Of a stretch of 52,260 bases of DNA, positions 1-6,935 are shown piece after piece. Source of the DNA: Bacillota bacterium (GTDB lineage Bacteria > Bacillota > UBA994 > UBA5500). The translations under genes were made by a program, and so were the position numbers. Below the pieces are notes generated by a model. The model saw only the letters and a program-made list of their open reading frames with translations. It made no database searches and had not been told where the DNA came from. The stretch's first letter is position 1; every line of letters starts with the position of its first letter. The stretch covers positions 1 through 52,260 of the forward strand of contig JAKOXL010000048.1 in NCBI GenBank assembly GCA_029781045.1. Reading direction: 5' to 3'.

Positions 1-918
1 ATAGGAGGAGCGGCTGACCACCATGCTGCGCAGACTGCTCTGTAGACGCATGAGGGTGGTGTCGCCCTTCAAAGTACCTGTTTTTGCATTGAGCTTTTCG
101 TTAATAAAATCGATGGTGGAATTGTACTGGTCCACAAAGGCCTTAACCGCTTCCACCACCTGCTTTGTATCCTGCTGCACGGTGAGAGTAGTGGTGCCCA
201 CATCCTTTAAGTTGAGAGCTACACCCTGGATGACATCGGTCAGGGTATTGGAGTCCGACTCCACTTCAATCCCATTAATGGTCAGCTTGGCATCTTGCCC
301 CGTTTGCACTGCAGTAAATTCGCCTAACTTGTCCTTTAATGCTTGGTCTAATACGACCTCAAAGTCGCTATCCTTACCAGTGGCCTTACTGGACAGTACC
401 AACCGTCCGGCCACCACACTAGCATTAACGGGAGCTGGCTTCTCATCCTCATTCTTAATGGAATTAATTTTACGGACAATATCGTTGAGGGAATCGTTGA
501 TCCCCACTTCTATCTCCCACTGGCCCTCGCCGGTTTTGATGACTATATTGCCAGCCACAGATAAGGGCTTAAGGGCACCTTCCTCCACCTGCACACCATG
601 CTTAATAAAACCGGTAGCCAGGTGCTCCACTTCAATCTGGTAGGTACCCATCCCCGCATTATGGCTAGCCGAAGCGGTCAAAACATCCTTATTGCTGGCC
701 TCTGCCGACTTGGCCAAATAGGTAGCTTGGAGTCTGAGCGCACTAAACTTATCTGTCAAATTCTTAAGCCGAGAATTTACATCGCGCCAAGCTCCTTTTT
801 GAGCTTCCAATTCTAGCTGTCTCTGTTGTAGCAATGTCAACGGCCGACGCTCAATGGCCATCAATTGTTCAATGATGTTGTCCATATCAATACCGCTACC
901 CAGACCACTAATTCGCAT
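1..918 (-). CDS. fliD: Flagellar filament cap protein FliD (HAP2), 3' end outside window
   Basis: FliD forms the cap at the tip of the flagellum, where exported flagellin is folded into the filament. The frame stays open to the left edge, so only about the first 306 codons are present. The N-terminus MRISGLGSGIDMDNIIEQL is the usual FliD_N opening, followed by a helical segment rich in Q, R and K, and the later part reads like the start of FliD_C. The ATG at 918 follows a purine-rich stretch (GAGAGGGGTGAG); an in-frame GTG at 924 is a possible alternative. It lies 26 bases downstream of flaG in the conserved order flagellin-flaG-fliD, and fliS would be expected just outside the window. Confidence 0.93.
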   Translation of the reverse strand, partial: MRISGLGSGIDMDNIIEQLMAIERRPLTLLQQRQLELEAQKGAWRDVNSRLKNLTDKFSALRLQATYLAKSAEASNKDVLTASASHNAGMGTYQIEVEHLATGFIKHGVQVEEGALKPLSVAGNIVIKTGEGQWEIEVGINDSLNDIVRKINSIKNEDEKPAPVNASVVAGRLVLSSKATGKDSDFEVVLDQALKDKLGEFTAVQTGQDAKLTINGIEVESDSNTLTDVIQGVALNLKDVGTTTLTVQQDTKQVVEAVKAFVDQYNSTIDFINEKLNAKTGTLKGDTTLMRLQSSLRSMVVSRSSY

Positions 919-944
919 GGACACCCTACTCACCCCTCTCTGTA

Positions 945-1319
945 TTAGGCTCTTTTATCTACCAACAAACCAACCAGTTCTTGCAGTTTCGCCACTAAGT
1001 CGAGAATTTGCTCCGGAGGAATCTCTCGTAGCACCTCTTCCGTTTCCCGATCCAGCACCCGTACGATTATGCGGTTAGTCTCCTCATGCACTGAAAACTC
1101 CAAGCGCTCGTTCATATAATGTAGCGCCTTATTAATCTCATCAACAGCTTCTTGCACATCAGACACATTAATGGGTTGCTCTTGCAGTTCTTGCTCTCGC
1201 TGGCTATAGGCTGGCTTACGCAAGCCCTCCAATGAGCTATCTAGCACCTTAGATGGTTGCACTGGGTCCAATTTCGGAGGACGAACATTAAGGGTTGGGT
1301 TAACACCGTTAATTCTCAT
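945..1319 (-). CDS. flaG: FlaG family flagellar protein
   Basis: Small protein (124 aa) of the FlaG/YvyC family, found between flagellin and fliD in many Bacillota and linked to filament length or assembly; its precise action is poorly known. The N-terminal half (to about residue 50) is polar and low in complexity. The C-terminal half carries the family core: a predicted helix (VDEINKALHYMNERLEFSVH), then a strand region with IIVRVLDRETEEVLREIPPE and a final amphipathic helix. The start ATG at 1319 follows an AGGGGTGA-like site. It probably shares a transcript with fliD; a strong hairpin separates it from flagellin. Confidence 0.85.
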   Translation of the reverse strand: MRINGVNPTLNVRPPKLDPVQPSKVLDSSLEGLRKPAYSQREQELQEQPINVSDVQEAVDEINKALHYMNERLEFSVHEETNRIIVRVLDRETEEVLREIPPEQILDLVAKLQELVGLLVDKRA

Positions 1320-1342
1320 CGTTAATCACCCCTTTTGTGGCA

Positions 1343-1372
1343 AAGAGCCGGCCGACAGAGCGGCCGGCTCTT
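1343..1372 (-). terminator. Hairpin between flagellin and flaG
   Basis: Perfect 11-bp stem (AAGAGCCGGCC with GGCCGGCTCTT) and an 8-base loop, 31 bases past the flagellin stop. Read on the minus strand it is followed only by a short T-poor stretch (TTTGCCAC), so it may be a partial terminator or an mRNA-stabilising end that keeps flagellin mRNA more abundant than flaG-fliD. Confidence 0.65.
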
Positions 1373-1402
1373 AACAATGCCTTTAAGTTGGGTTAATTAG
1401 AC

Positions 1403-2605
1403 TTAGCCGAGGAGCTGCAGCACCGACTGCGGACGAGCGTTAGCCTGAGCTAACATGGCGGTGCCAGCCTGCAGGAGGATGGTCTGCTTGGTGAAATTCA
1501 TCATTTCAGCAGCCATATCTACGTCGCGGATACGAGACTCGGCAGCACTCAAGTTCTCTGCTGCAACGCCCAAGTTCTTAATGGTGTGCTCAAGACGATT
1601 CTGAATAGCACCCAGTTTGGAGCGCTCGGCAGAAACCTGCTCTATCGCTTTGTTGATATTCTCAATTGCAGCATTTGCTCCAGCTTGTGTCAATACACCA
1701 CCCGTCGTGGTTGCGTCGTCATCAACGTTAGCCACCTTAAGAGAAGCGATGTTTCCACTACCTGCTCCCGCATCAGCCCCGCCAGTCAAGGTAACCTCGC
1801 CCGCGCTCACAACATCAGTGCCTGATCCGCTGGCGGTCACCAATGCATTAGCAGCACTATTATTGTTGATTTCCGTTACAATATCATTGACAGTGCTTGT
1901 GATGGCCCCAGCGCTACCGGTTGCTAGGTTGACCGTGATCGTGTTATCATTTACAGATATACTCAGAGTTTTATCGTTGTCTTTTGGATCAACAAGCTCT
2001 ACCTTGATGCTGTTGCCAGCAGCGCCAGCAGTCTTTGCCGTAAAGGTCATTTCCCCGAGAGTTCCAGTTGCATGAGTCGCTGAACCGCCTGTAGCACCCA
2101 TACCTAAAGCTGAGGCTCTTAGGTCTGATATGTTGATGTCCATGTCTTGATCGTTATTAGCACCAATATGCAACTTCTTGCTTGCATAGGTTCCGTCTAG
2201 CAACTTCTGAGTATTAAACTCTGTATGATTTCCAATGCGATCGATTTCATCGAGTAGCTGGTTGATCTCTTTTTGGATCTCTTTTCTATCAGTCAGAGTG
2301 TTGGTATCATTTGCTGCCTGAACCGCTAGTTCACGCATGCGCTGCAAGATGGCGTGGGTCTCAGTCAACGCGCCTTCAGCAGTCTGGATCAATGAGATAC
2401 CGTCTTGAGCGTTGCGCATAGCTTGATTCAAGCCACGGATCTGGCCGCGCATTTTCTCCGAGATAGCCAAACCAGCGGCGTCGTCACCAGCGCGGTTAAT
2501 ACGCAGACCACTAGACAGCTTTTCGAGCGATTTGTTTAAGGCGCTATCTGTGTTGGTTAGGCCTCTCCAAGCATTGAGAGCAGAAAGGTTGTTGTTGATT
2601 CTCAT
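1403..2605 (-). CDS. hag: Flagellin
   Basis: Main filament subunit, 400 aa. The conserved D0/D1 N-terminal part (about residues 1-150) starts MRINNNLSALNAWRGL and contains SSGLRINRAGDDAAGLAIS. The C-terminal D1/D0 part (about 305-400) contains ESRIRDVDMAAEMMNFT and ends in ARPQSVLQLLG. The middle (about 165-300) is a Gly-, Ala-, Ser- and Thr-rich variable region with repeated acidic motifs, which would be surface exposed. The ATG at 2605 is preceded by AAGGAGGAAG at ideal spacing. It is the first gene of the flagellin-flaG-fliD cluster, with a sigma-D promoter about 160 bases upstream and a structured leader between. Expression is likely set by sigma-D/FlgM and by CsrA-FliW, both encoded in this window. 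Confidence 0.97.
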   Translation of the reverse strand: MRINNNLSALNAWRGLTNTDSALNKSLEKLSSGLRINRAGDDAAGLAISEKMRGQIRGLNQAMRNAQDGISLIQTAEGALTETHAILQRMRELAVQAANDTNTLTDRKEIQKEINQLLDEIDRIGNHTEFNTQKLLDGTYASKKLHIGANNDQDMDINISDLRASALGMGATGGSATHATGTLGEMTFTAKTAGAAGNSIKVELVDPKDNDKTLSISVNDNTITVNLATGSAGAITSTVNDIVTEINNNSAANALVTASGSGTDVVSAGEVTLTGGADAGAGSGNIASLKVANVDDDATTTGGVLTQAGANAAIENINKAIEQVSAERSKLGAIQNRLEHTIKNLGVAAENLSAAESRIRDVDMAAEMMNFTKQTILLQAGTAMLAQANARPQSVLQLLG

Positions 2606-2629
2606 GTTTCTTCCTCCTTGAAATGTTTT

Positions 2630-2749
2630 CTAGGCATCCGTGCCTAGTCGTTAAGGTACAAACTAATAGTTGCTCCGCAACCACTACTTTATTGCCTGCA
2701 ACGCTAGAACGTTGCTGGTGGCTATCCTGCGTCGGCCGCCACAGGATAG
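2630..2749 (-). promoter_or_regulatory. Structured flagellin 5' leader: four tandem hairpins, two with GGA loops
   Basis: Between the sigma-D promoter and the flagellin start, the minus strand holds four perfect inverted repeats. From the promoter side these are: 2722-2749 (CTATCCTG/CAGGATAG, 12-base loop); 2698-2715 (GCAACG/CGTTGC); 2669-2681 (GTTGC, loop GGA, GCAAC); 2630-2647 (CTAGGCA, loop CGGA, TGCCTAG). The last two present GGA in the loop and lie directly upstream of the Shine-Dalgarno sequence AAGGAGGAA (2611-2619), itself a GGA site. That is the arrangement of CsrA-repressed flagellin leaders in B. subtilis; binding here is an inference. Confidence 0.7.
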
Positions 2750-2766
2750 TTTGTTCCTTGCTATAT

Positions 2767-2793
2767 ATGTCGGCAGGAGGAAGAGAAACTTTA
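2767..2793 (-). promoter_or_regulatory. Sigma-D (sigma-28) promoter of flagellin
   Basis: Minus strand: TAAA (2790-2793), a 15-base spacer, then GCCGACAT (2767-2774). This matches the sigma-D consensus TAAA-N15-GCCGATAA at every strongly conserved position except one. Transcription would start near 2760, giving a leader of about 155 bases. Confidence 0.85.
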
Positions 2794-3141
2794 GGGGTGG
2801 GGTAAATAAACGGCGAAAAATGTCGCCTGCGTTGCCTTGGATTACAGAGCCAAGTTAATGGGGTCAACAAAACCCCTAAAACATGAGGCTTAGGGGTACT
2901 GGATAGTGTCAGCATGCTTTTGGGAAACTCAAAAACATCCCTTAGTGCTACCAAAGTCCGCAGCAAACTGTCGGTAAAAAATATGACCTCTTGAAGGTCA
3001 CGGGCGCTGCAACGCAGCGCCCCTACCGGACACCCATGATTGTGGGAGACTGCTTAGAGACACTGAACACCTGGGCGCAGGATATCGACTGCTATAAATG
3101 CCACCCCACGGATCACATAACTGGGTGGGTATTACATATCC
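2794..3141. other. Non-coding stretch with a palindromic repeat and a methylase-like scrap
   Basis: About 350 bases between the flagellin promoter and the first DUF488 gene. It holds the palindromic repeat at 3002-3026. On the plus strand from 3036 there are about 20 codons reading MIVGDCLETLNTWAQDID, which resembles the first motif of DNA methylases, but the similarity stops there and no gene continues. No promoter, RNA or credible coding frame was otherwise seen. Confidence 0.4.
3002..3026. repeat. Palindromic repeat of the CGCCCCTAC type, copy 1
   Basis: Perfect 9-bp inverted repeat GGGCGCTGC-AAC-GCAGCGCCC followed by CTAC. Two further intergenic copies with the same frame (GGGCG, variable inverted core, CGCCCCT) lie at 8178 and 44816. 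It looks like a dispersed REP-like element. Confidence 0.55.
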
Positions 3142-3564
3142 TTAGAGGTCTAGTTTCAATTGCACCGGCTTAGGCGGTGGCTCAGCTTCGCTAACCTCGA
3201 TGCCATATTGGGCCAAGAATTCTCCCACCAAGCGGCGGTGGCAGTGTTCCGGGCTGCCGCAGTAGCACACCAGGGCGATGGTTTTGCCGGATTGGACTAG
3301 GCGATAGAGGTTCCGCAGTTCAGCCAGTTTCTCTTCGGTTTGCAGCTCCTGCCGGAAGGCGGCTACGTAGGTGGGCCACCAGGTGGCTGGGTCTTGACCG
3401 CGCCATTTGTGCCAATAGCGGGCAAAGAGCTGGGGGCTGGGGGATAGCCCCTTGTGGCGGCTGAGGCCGGGAATATCTTTACCATGACGGGTGATGAGCC
3501 AATATTCATCGGCTTGGCAGTACTTCATGTTGCTTAAGCTGGTGGTGATTACTTTGCCGACCAA
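3142..3564 (-). CDS. DUF488 family protein (second of a tandem pair)
   Basis: 140 aa, DUF488 (PF04343) family, function unknown. The family signature is near the C-terminus, LVCYCGSPEHCHRRLV, where two Cys and a His could bind metal or serve in catalysis. The mid part has WHKWRGQDPATWWPTYVAAF, and the C-terminal tail is Pro- and Lys-rich. The TTG at 3564 has a strong site (AAGGAGGGGG) 8 bases before it, so the TTG is credible. It lies 17 bases downstream of the other DUF488 gene, with which it shares the Cys/CHRR motif but little else, and in one apparent operon with the dual-OB-like gene. No membrane segment or signal peptide is visible. Confidence 0.8.
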   Translation of the reverse strand: MVGKVITTSLSNMKYCQADEYWLITRHGKDIPGLSRHKGLSPSPQLFARYWHKWRGQDPATWWPTYVAAFRQELQTEEKLAELRNLYRLVQSGKTIALVCYCGSPEHCHRRLVGEFLAQYGIEVSEAEPPPKPVQLKLDL

Positions 3565-3581
3565 GGGGACCCCCTCCTTGA

Positions 3582-4025
3582 CTAGGATAGATGCTGCACG
3601 GTTATGTTGGGTAAGTGCTGTTCCAGATACTCGGCTACAATACGACGGTGGCAGCGTTTAGGTTCATGCTCACTGCAAAGCAGGCATACCCGAGCAAAGG
3701 GCTGAAAGCGACTTTCCCATAGCTCTTTCGCATTACGCTGTTCAAGCAGCTGCAGAAATTGGGCCTCATAGTGGGTCCAATTCTTGCCTTGCTTAAAGCC
3801 AGTAAGAATTTCTTCGGTGGGCGCCAGTTGTGGTACATGTTCGTAACCTATGCCGAATAACTCGCAGATGAACTCTAGGTCGTCTTTCTTGGCATAGCCG
3901 GCTAGTTGGGAAGTGCTATTTAGACGGATATCTATCAGCTTCTCCACTTGGGCTGCTTGTAAGAAGCGGACAAAGGTGCGCAGGTTCTTGCGGGTAAAAC
4001 CGATAGTATAAATGGTTTGCGGCAT
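3582..4025 (-). CDS. DUF488 family protein (first of a tandem pair)
   Basis: 147 aa, DUF488 family. It opens with the typical strand TIYTIGFTRKNLRTFV, then KLIDIRLNSTSQLAGYAKKD, and ends with the Cys-rich motif VCLLCSEHEPKRCHRRIVAEYL-like segment common to the family. The ATG at 4025 is chosen because GGGAGGG lies 7 bases before it; an upstream ATG at 4040 has no such site. It follows the dual-OB-like gene by about 55 bases. DUF488 proteins often occur in small clusters near genes with nucleic-acid-related domains, but the biochemical role of the family is not established. Confidence 0.82.
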   Translation of the reverse strand: MPQTIYTIGFTRKNLRTFVRFLQAAQVEKLIDIRLNSTSQLAGYAKKDDLEFICELFGIGYEHVPQLAPTEEILTGFKQGKNWTHYEAQFLQLLEQRNAKELWESRFQPFARVCLLCSEHEPKRCHRRIVAEYLEQHLPNITVQHLS

Positions 4026-4079
4026 GGTGAGCCCTCCCATTTGTTTACTTAGCCATATCGTACCACAAGGCTAGGAGAG

Positions 4080-4736
4080 CTAAAGATTGATCGGGTCTAA
4101 GGTGAACCTGAAACTAGGGAACGTGATAACCGGCACCACCATGGGGTTACATAGGCCATTATAGGGGCGGGTAAGGCCAATGGCTAAGAAAACCTCATCG
4201 TATTGGTAGATATCTAGGTCGCGGCCGTATTGTCGACGATAAGCCCGCCAGCGCAGATCGGTACAAGGGAAACCGGGTGTGGTGGTGATGTTGTTATAAT
4301 GCCGGTCATCGAGCCAGAAGCCGATACGGGTGTTGGCCCTATCTGCTGGGTCGACGTATAGAACCTCCAATTGGTCGGGCTTGATAAGGCACAGGGAACG
4401 GTTACCTTCGCCAGACATGACCTCATCTAGGCCATGGCAATTGACCACCGCCTGCCGCAGGGTGACGGCTAGTTCCTCGTCATCCATAGTGCGCACCGAG
4501 GAAAATGAGGAAGTGAGCACGTCTTCGCTATGGGGAGGTACCGGGTGCGGTTCGGGATTCTTAAGCCAAATCACATCACCCACCTCGATTAGTGCATTGG
4601 ATTGATAATTAACACCGGGCTAGACGCCGGCACCATGACGCCATACGGGGCGGACCCAAGTGTAGTCTTGCAAGTTGATTCCTGCCAGACAGACCATGTT
4701 ATTCACCCTGGTCATGGCGGTGATTACGATCTCCAT
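4080..4736 (-). pseudogene. Dual-OB-like protein gene interrupted by an in-frame TAG
   Basis: A 219-codon frame starts at ATG 4736, with GGAGG 7 bases upstream, and ends at 4080, but codon 39 (4620-4622) is TAG. The part before it, MEIVITAMTRVNNMVCLAGIN then WVRPVWRHGAGV, resembles the opening of dual OB-fold proteins often found beside DUF488 genes. The part after continues in the same frame (PGVNYQSNALIEVGDVIWLKN, written here in two halves: PGVNYQSNALIEV and GDVIWLKN), so no frameshift is needed. Either a recent nonsense mutation, a sequencing error or readthrough is possible. GTG codons at 4583 and 4574, next to GAGGTGG, could restart translation of a shorter protein. The family assignment is from memory of sequence style and is moderate. 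Confidence 0.6.
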
Positions 4737-4903
4737 TCGGATACCTCCGTCGTTGGTTGTTAATGGGGGTTTTCGAGATAGGGTGGGCAAATCCTGCAAA
4801 TGAGAAAAGGCACGGGCAGGGATTGCGGGTCAATAAAAGGAATATTCTTATGTGGCAAGTTCTGATCTGCGGGCTGGCGTTTTCAGTTAAGGGAGGAAGA
4901 CGA

Positions 4904-5851
4904 ATGGAGATTAAGAGATATACGGCCTTTAGAGAAAAGGTGGTTGGCAATGTAAGCCAAGTGATTGTGGGCAAGGAGCGGGAAATTGAGCTATTGCTGG
5001 TGGCTTTCTTGGCGGGCGGACATATTCTTTTGGAAGATATGCCGGGGATGGGAAAGACCATGATGATCAAGGCCTTTGCCAAGACTCTGGGCTTGGAGTT
5101 TAAGCGCATCCAGTTTACCCCCGACTTGCTCCCTTCGGATATTACAGGGATTAATTTCTATAACCAGAAGACGGGTGACTTTCAGTTTCGGGAAGGCCCC
5201 CTGTTTGCCCATATAGTTTTGGCCGATGAAATCAACCGGGCCACACCCCGCACCCAGTCGGCCCTTCTAGAGGCCATGGAAGAAAAACAGATCACGGTGG
5301 ATGGCGAGACTCGCCAGCTACCACGGCCCTTTATGGTGCTGGCCACCCAAAACCCGGTGGAAACCTATGGCACCTTTCCTCTGCCGGAAGCCCAGCTGGA
5401 CCGCTTTTTATTGCGCATGGACTTGGGCTACCCCAGCAAAGAGGAAGAAAAGGATATTATCCGCATTAACGTGGGCAACCCCTTAGACCGGATTAATTCC
5501 GTTGTCACTGCGGAAGAGCTGGACTACGCCTTTGCCCATTTGCCAGATGTGTCTATTCACCCGGAGGTTTTGGATTATCTACTAAATATTGTGGGTGAAA
5601 CCCGCAAGAAGGGTTCCATTCAGCTGGGGGTGAGCCCCAGGGGCTCCGTGGCCCTGTTCAAGGCTTGTCAAGCCTATGCGGCCATCAATGGGCGGGATTA
5701 TATCTTGCCGGAGGATGTAAAATACTTGGCACCGCTGGTGCTGAACCACCGGATTATTGCCCGCGGCGCCACCAGTTTAACTAAGGCGCGGGAACTGATC
5801 GCGGAGTTGATGGCAGGCGTGGAAGTTCCCCTAGAAAGTAGGCCCATGTAG
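4904..5851 (+). CDS. MoxR-type AAA+ ATPase
   Basis: 315 aa, MoxR/RavA family AAA+ ATPase, thought to act as a chaperone-like remodeller for partner proteins encoded next to it. Walker A is GMGKTMMIKA in DMPGMGKT (near residue 47), Walker B is VLADEINRATPRTQSALLEA (near 108-125), sensor 1 is LATQNPVE, and the arginine-finger region is PEAQLDRF. The C-terminal AAA lid covers about residues 230-310. The ATG at 4904 has GGGAGGAAG 6 bases before it; earlier in-frame ATGs have no site. It is the first gene of the only plus-strand operon in the window, one base before the DUF58 gene. The order MoxR, DUF58, large membrane protein is a widespread triad of uncertain function. Confidence 0.92.
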   Translation: MEIKRYTAFREKVVGNVSQVIVGKEREIELLLVAFLAGGHILLEDMPGMGKTMMIKAFAKTLGLEFKRIQFTPDLLPSDITGINFYNQKTGDFQFREGPLFAHIVLADEINRATPRTQSALLEAMEEKQITVDGETRQLPRPFMVLATQNPVETYGTFPLPEAQLDRFLLRMDLGYPSKEEEKDIIRINVGNPLDRINSVVTAEELDYAFAHLPDVSIHPEVLDYLLNIVGETRKKGSIQLGVSPRGSVALFKACQAYAAINGRDYILPEDVKYLAPLVLNHRIIARGATSLTKARELIAELMAGVEVPLESRPM

Positions 5852-5852
5852 C

Positions 5853-6935
5853 ATGATCTGGTACACGCTGGGGCTTTTGGTGCTTACTTGGGGCATCAAT
5901 CGCTTGGTACTTGCCTTTGGTTTCCATGGCTTGAACTACAGCCTGATTACGGCGGAAAAGGATTATGAGATCGGTGAAGAGATCCCCATCACCTCCGTGG
6001 TGGAAAACAATAAGCTGCTGACCGTATCGTACCTCAAGATAGAAGAATACTTCCCCACCCATTTCAACGTGGCCAAGAATGTCTATAGCTTGTTCATATT
6101 ACCCTTTCAGCGGGTGAAGCGAACCTATAAAGTTCACGCCAAGAAGAGGGGCTTACATAGGATAAAAGACGTGGTGCTGGAGCTGGGCGATTTTGCGGGC
6201 TTTCGCTCAGAATTGCGAAAGGTCGATGTGAACCATGAGATTGTAGTTCTGCCGAGAAGGCTGGACCTGACAAAAAGCCTGGCCCCTATGGGCCCCCTGG
6301 GCGGCGATGTCTCGGTGCGCCGCTGGATCATAGATGACCCCCTAATGACCGTTGGTATTCGTGAGTATACGGGACAGGAACCGCAACGCTTTATTCATTG
6401 GCCCTCGTCGGCGAAACACGGCAACCTCATGGTGAAGAATTTTGATTTTACCAGTGACAATACGGTGCTGGTGGTGCTGAACGTGGAGACCGCCAAGCCT
6501 CGCTGGCAGGCCATTGAGGAGGATTTGGTGGAGAAAGCCGTTTCGATAACCCGAGGAGTGCTGGAGGAGTTTCAGGAGCTAAACATCCCTTATGGGCTGA
6601 TCACCAATGCCTACAACGAGCAATCGGGCAACTGGGACTATTACTACCATGCCGGCCTGGGGCAGGGGCATTTGGCCGCCTTGCTCCACGTTCTTGGACG
6701 CATCCATTTTCGTGTTCCCGCCTTCTTTGAGAACACGTTGCGGGACATCCAGCGTCGGCAAGGGAACTTCACTACGGTGGTAATCGTAACCCCTCGCCTC
6801 CTCGAGTCCTACATTGAGCCAATAGAACAGTTGGCTCAAGCTGTACCCCGTACTATAGTAATTGCTGTCGAAGGTGAACACTTGGAAGCATTGGGTGAGG
6901 GTATTATCAAGTATAGGAGCAAAAGAGATGCTTAG
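5853..6935 (+). CDS. DUF58 domain-containing protein
   Basis: 360 aa. A hydrophobic N-terminal segment (about residues 3-25) is followed by a beta-rich region and then the DUF58 motif, DVSVRRWIIDDPLMTVGIREYT shortened here to VGIREYTGQEPQRFIHWPS (about residues 165-185), the conserved Arg-Glu-Tyr plus W-x-x-S/T segment. The C-terminal part resembles a von Willebrand A-like fold. Such proteins are membrane anchored and encoded with MoxR ATPases, which probably act on them. The start ATG at 5853 lies one base after the moxR stop, indicating translational coupling, and its end overlaps the next gene by 8 bases. Confidence 0.88.
   Translation: MIWYTLGLLVLTWGINRLVLAFGFHGLNYSLITAEKDYEIGEEIPITSVVENNKLLTVSYLKIEEYFPTHFNVAKNVYSLFILPFQRVKRTYKVHAKKRGLHRIKDVVLELGDFAGFRSELRKVDVNHEIVVLPRRLDLTKSLAPMGPLGGDVSVRRWIIDDPLMTVGIREYTGQEPQRFIHWPSSAKHGNLMVKNFDFTSDNTVLVVLNVETAKPRWQAIEEDLVEKAVSITRGVLEEFQELNIPYGLITNAYNEQSGNWDYYYHAGLGQGHLAALLHVLGRIHFRVPAFFENTLRDIQRRQGNFTTVVIVTPRLLESYIEPIEQLAQAVPRTIVIAVEGEHLEALGEGIIKYRSKRDA

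Noticed and set aside
2544-2966. Minus-strand open frame over the flagellin leader
   Set aside because: It overlaps the sigma-D promoter, the four hairpins and the flagellin start, and its product has no recognisable domain.
4757-4903. Longer N-terminus for the MoxR protein
   Set aside because: Upstream in-frame starts lack a ribosome site and add sequence unlike MoxR; ATG 4904 has GGGAGGAAG at good spacing.
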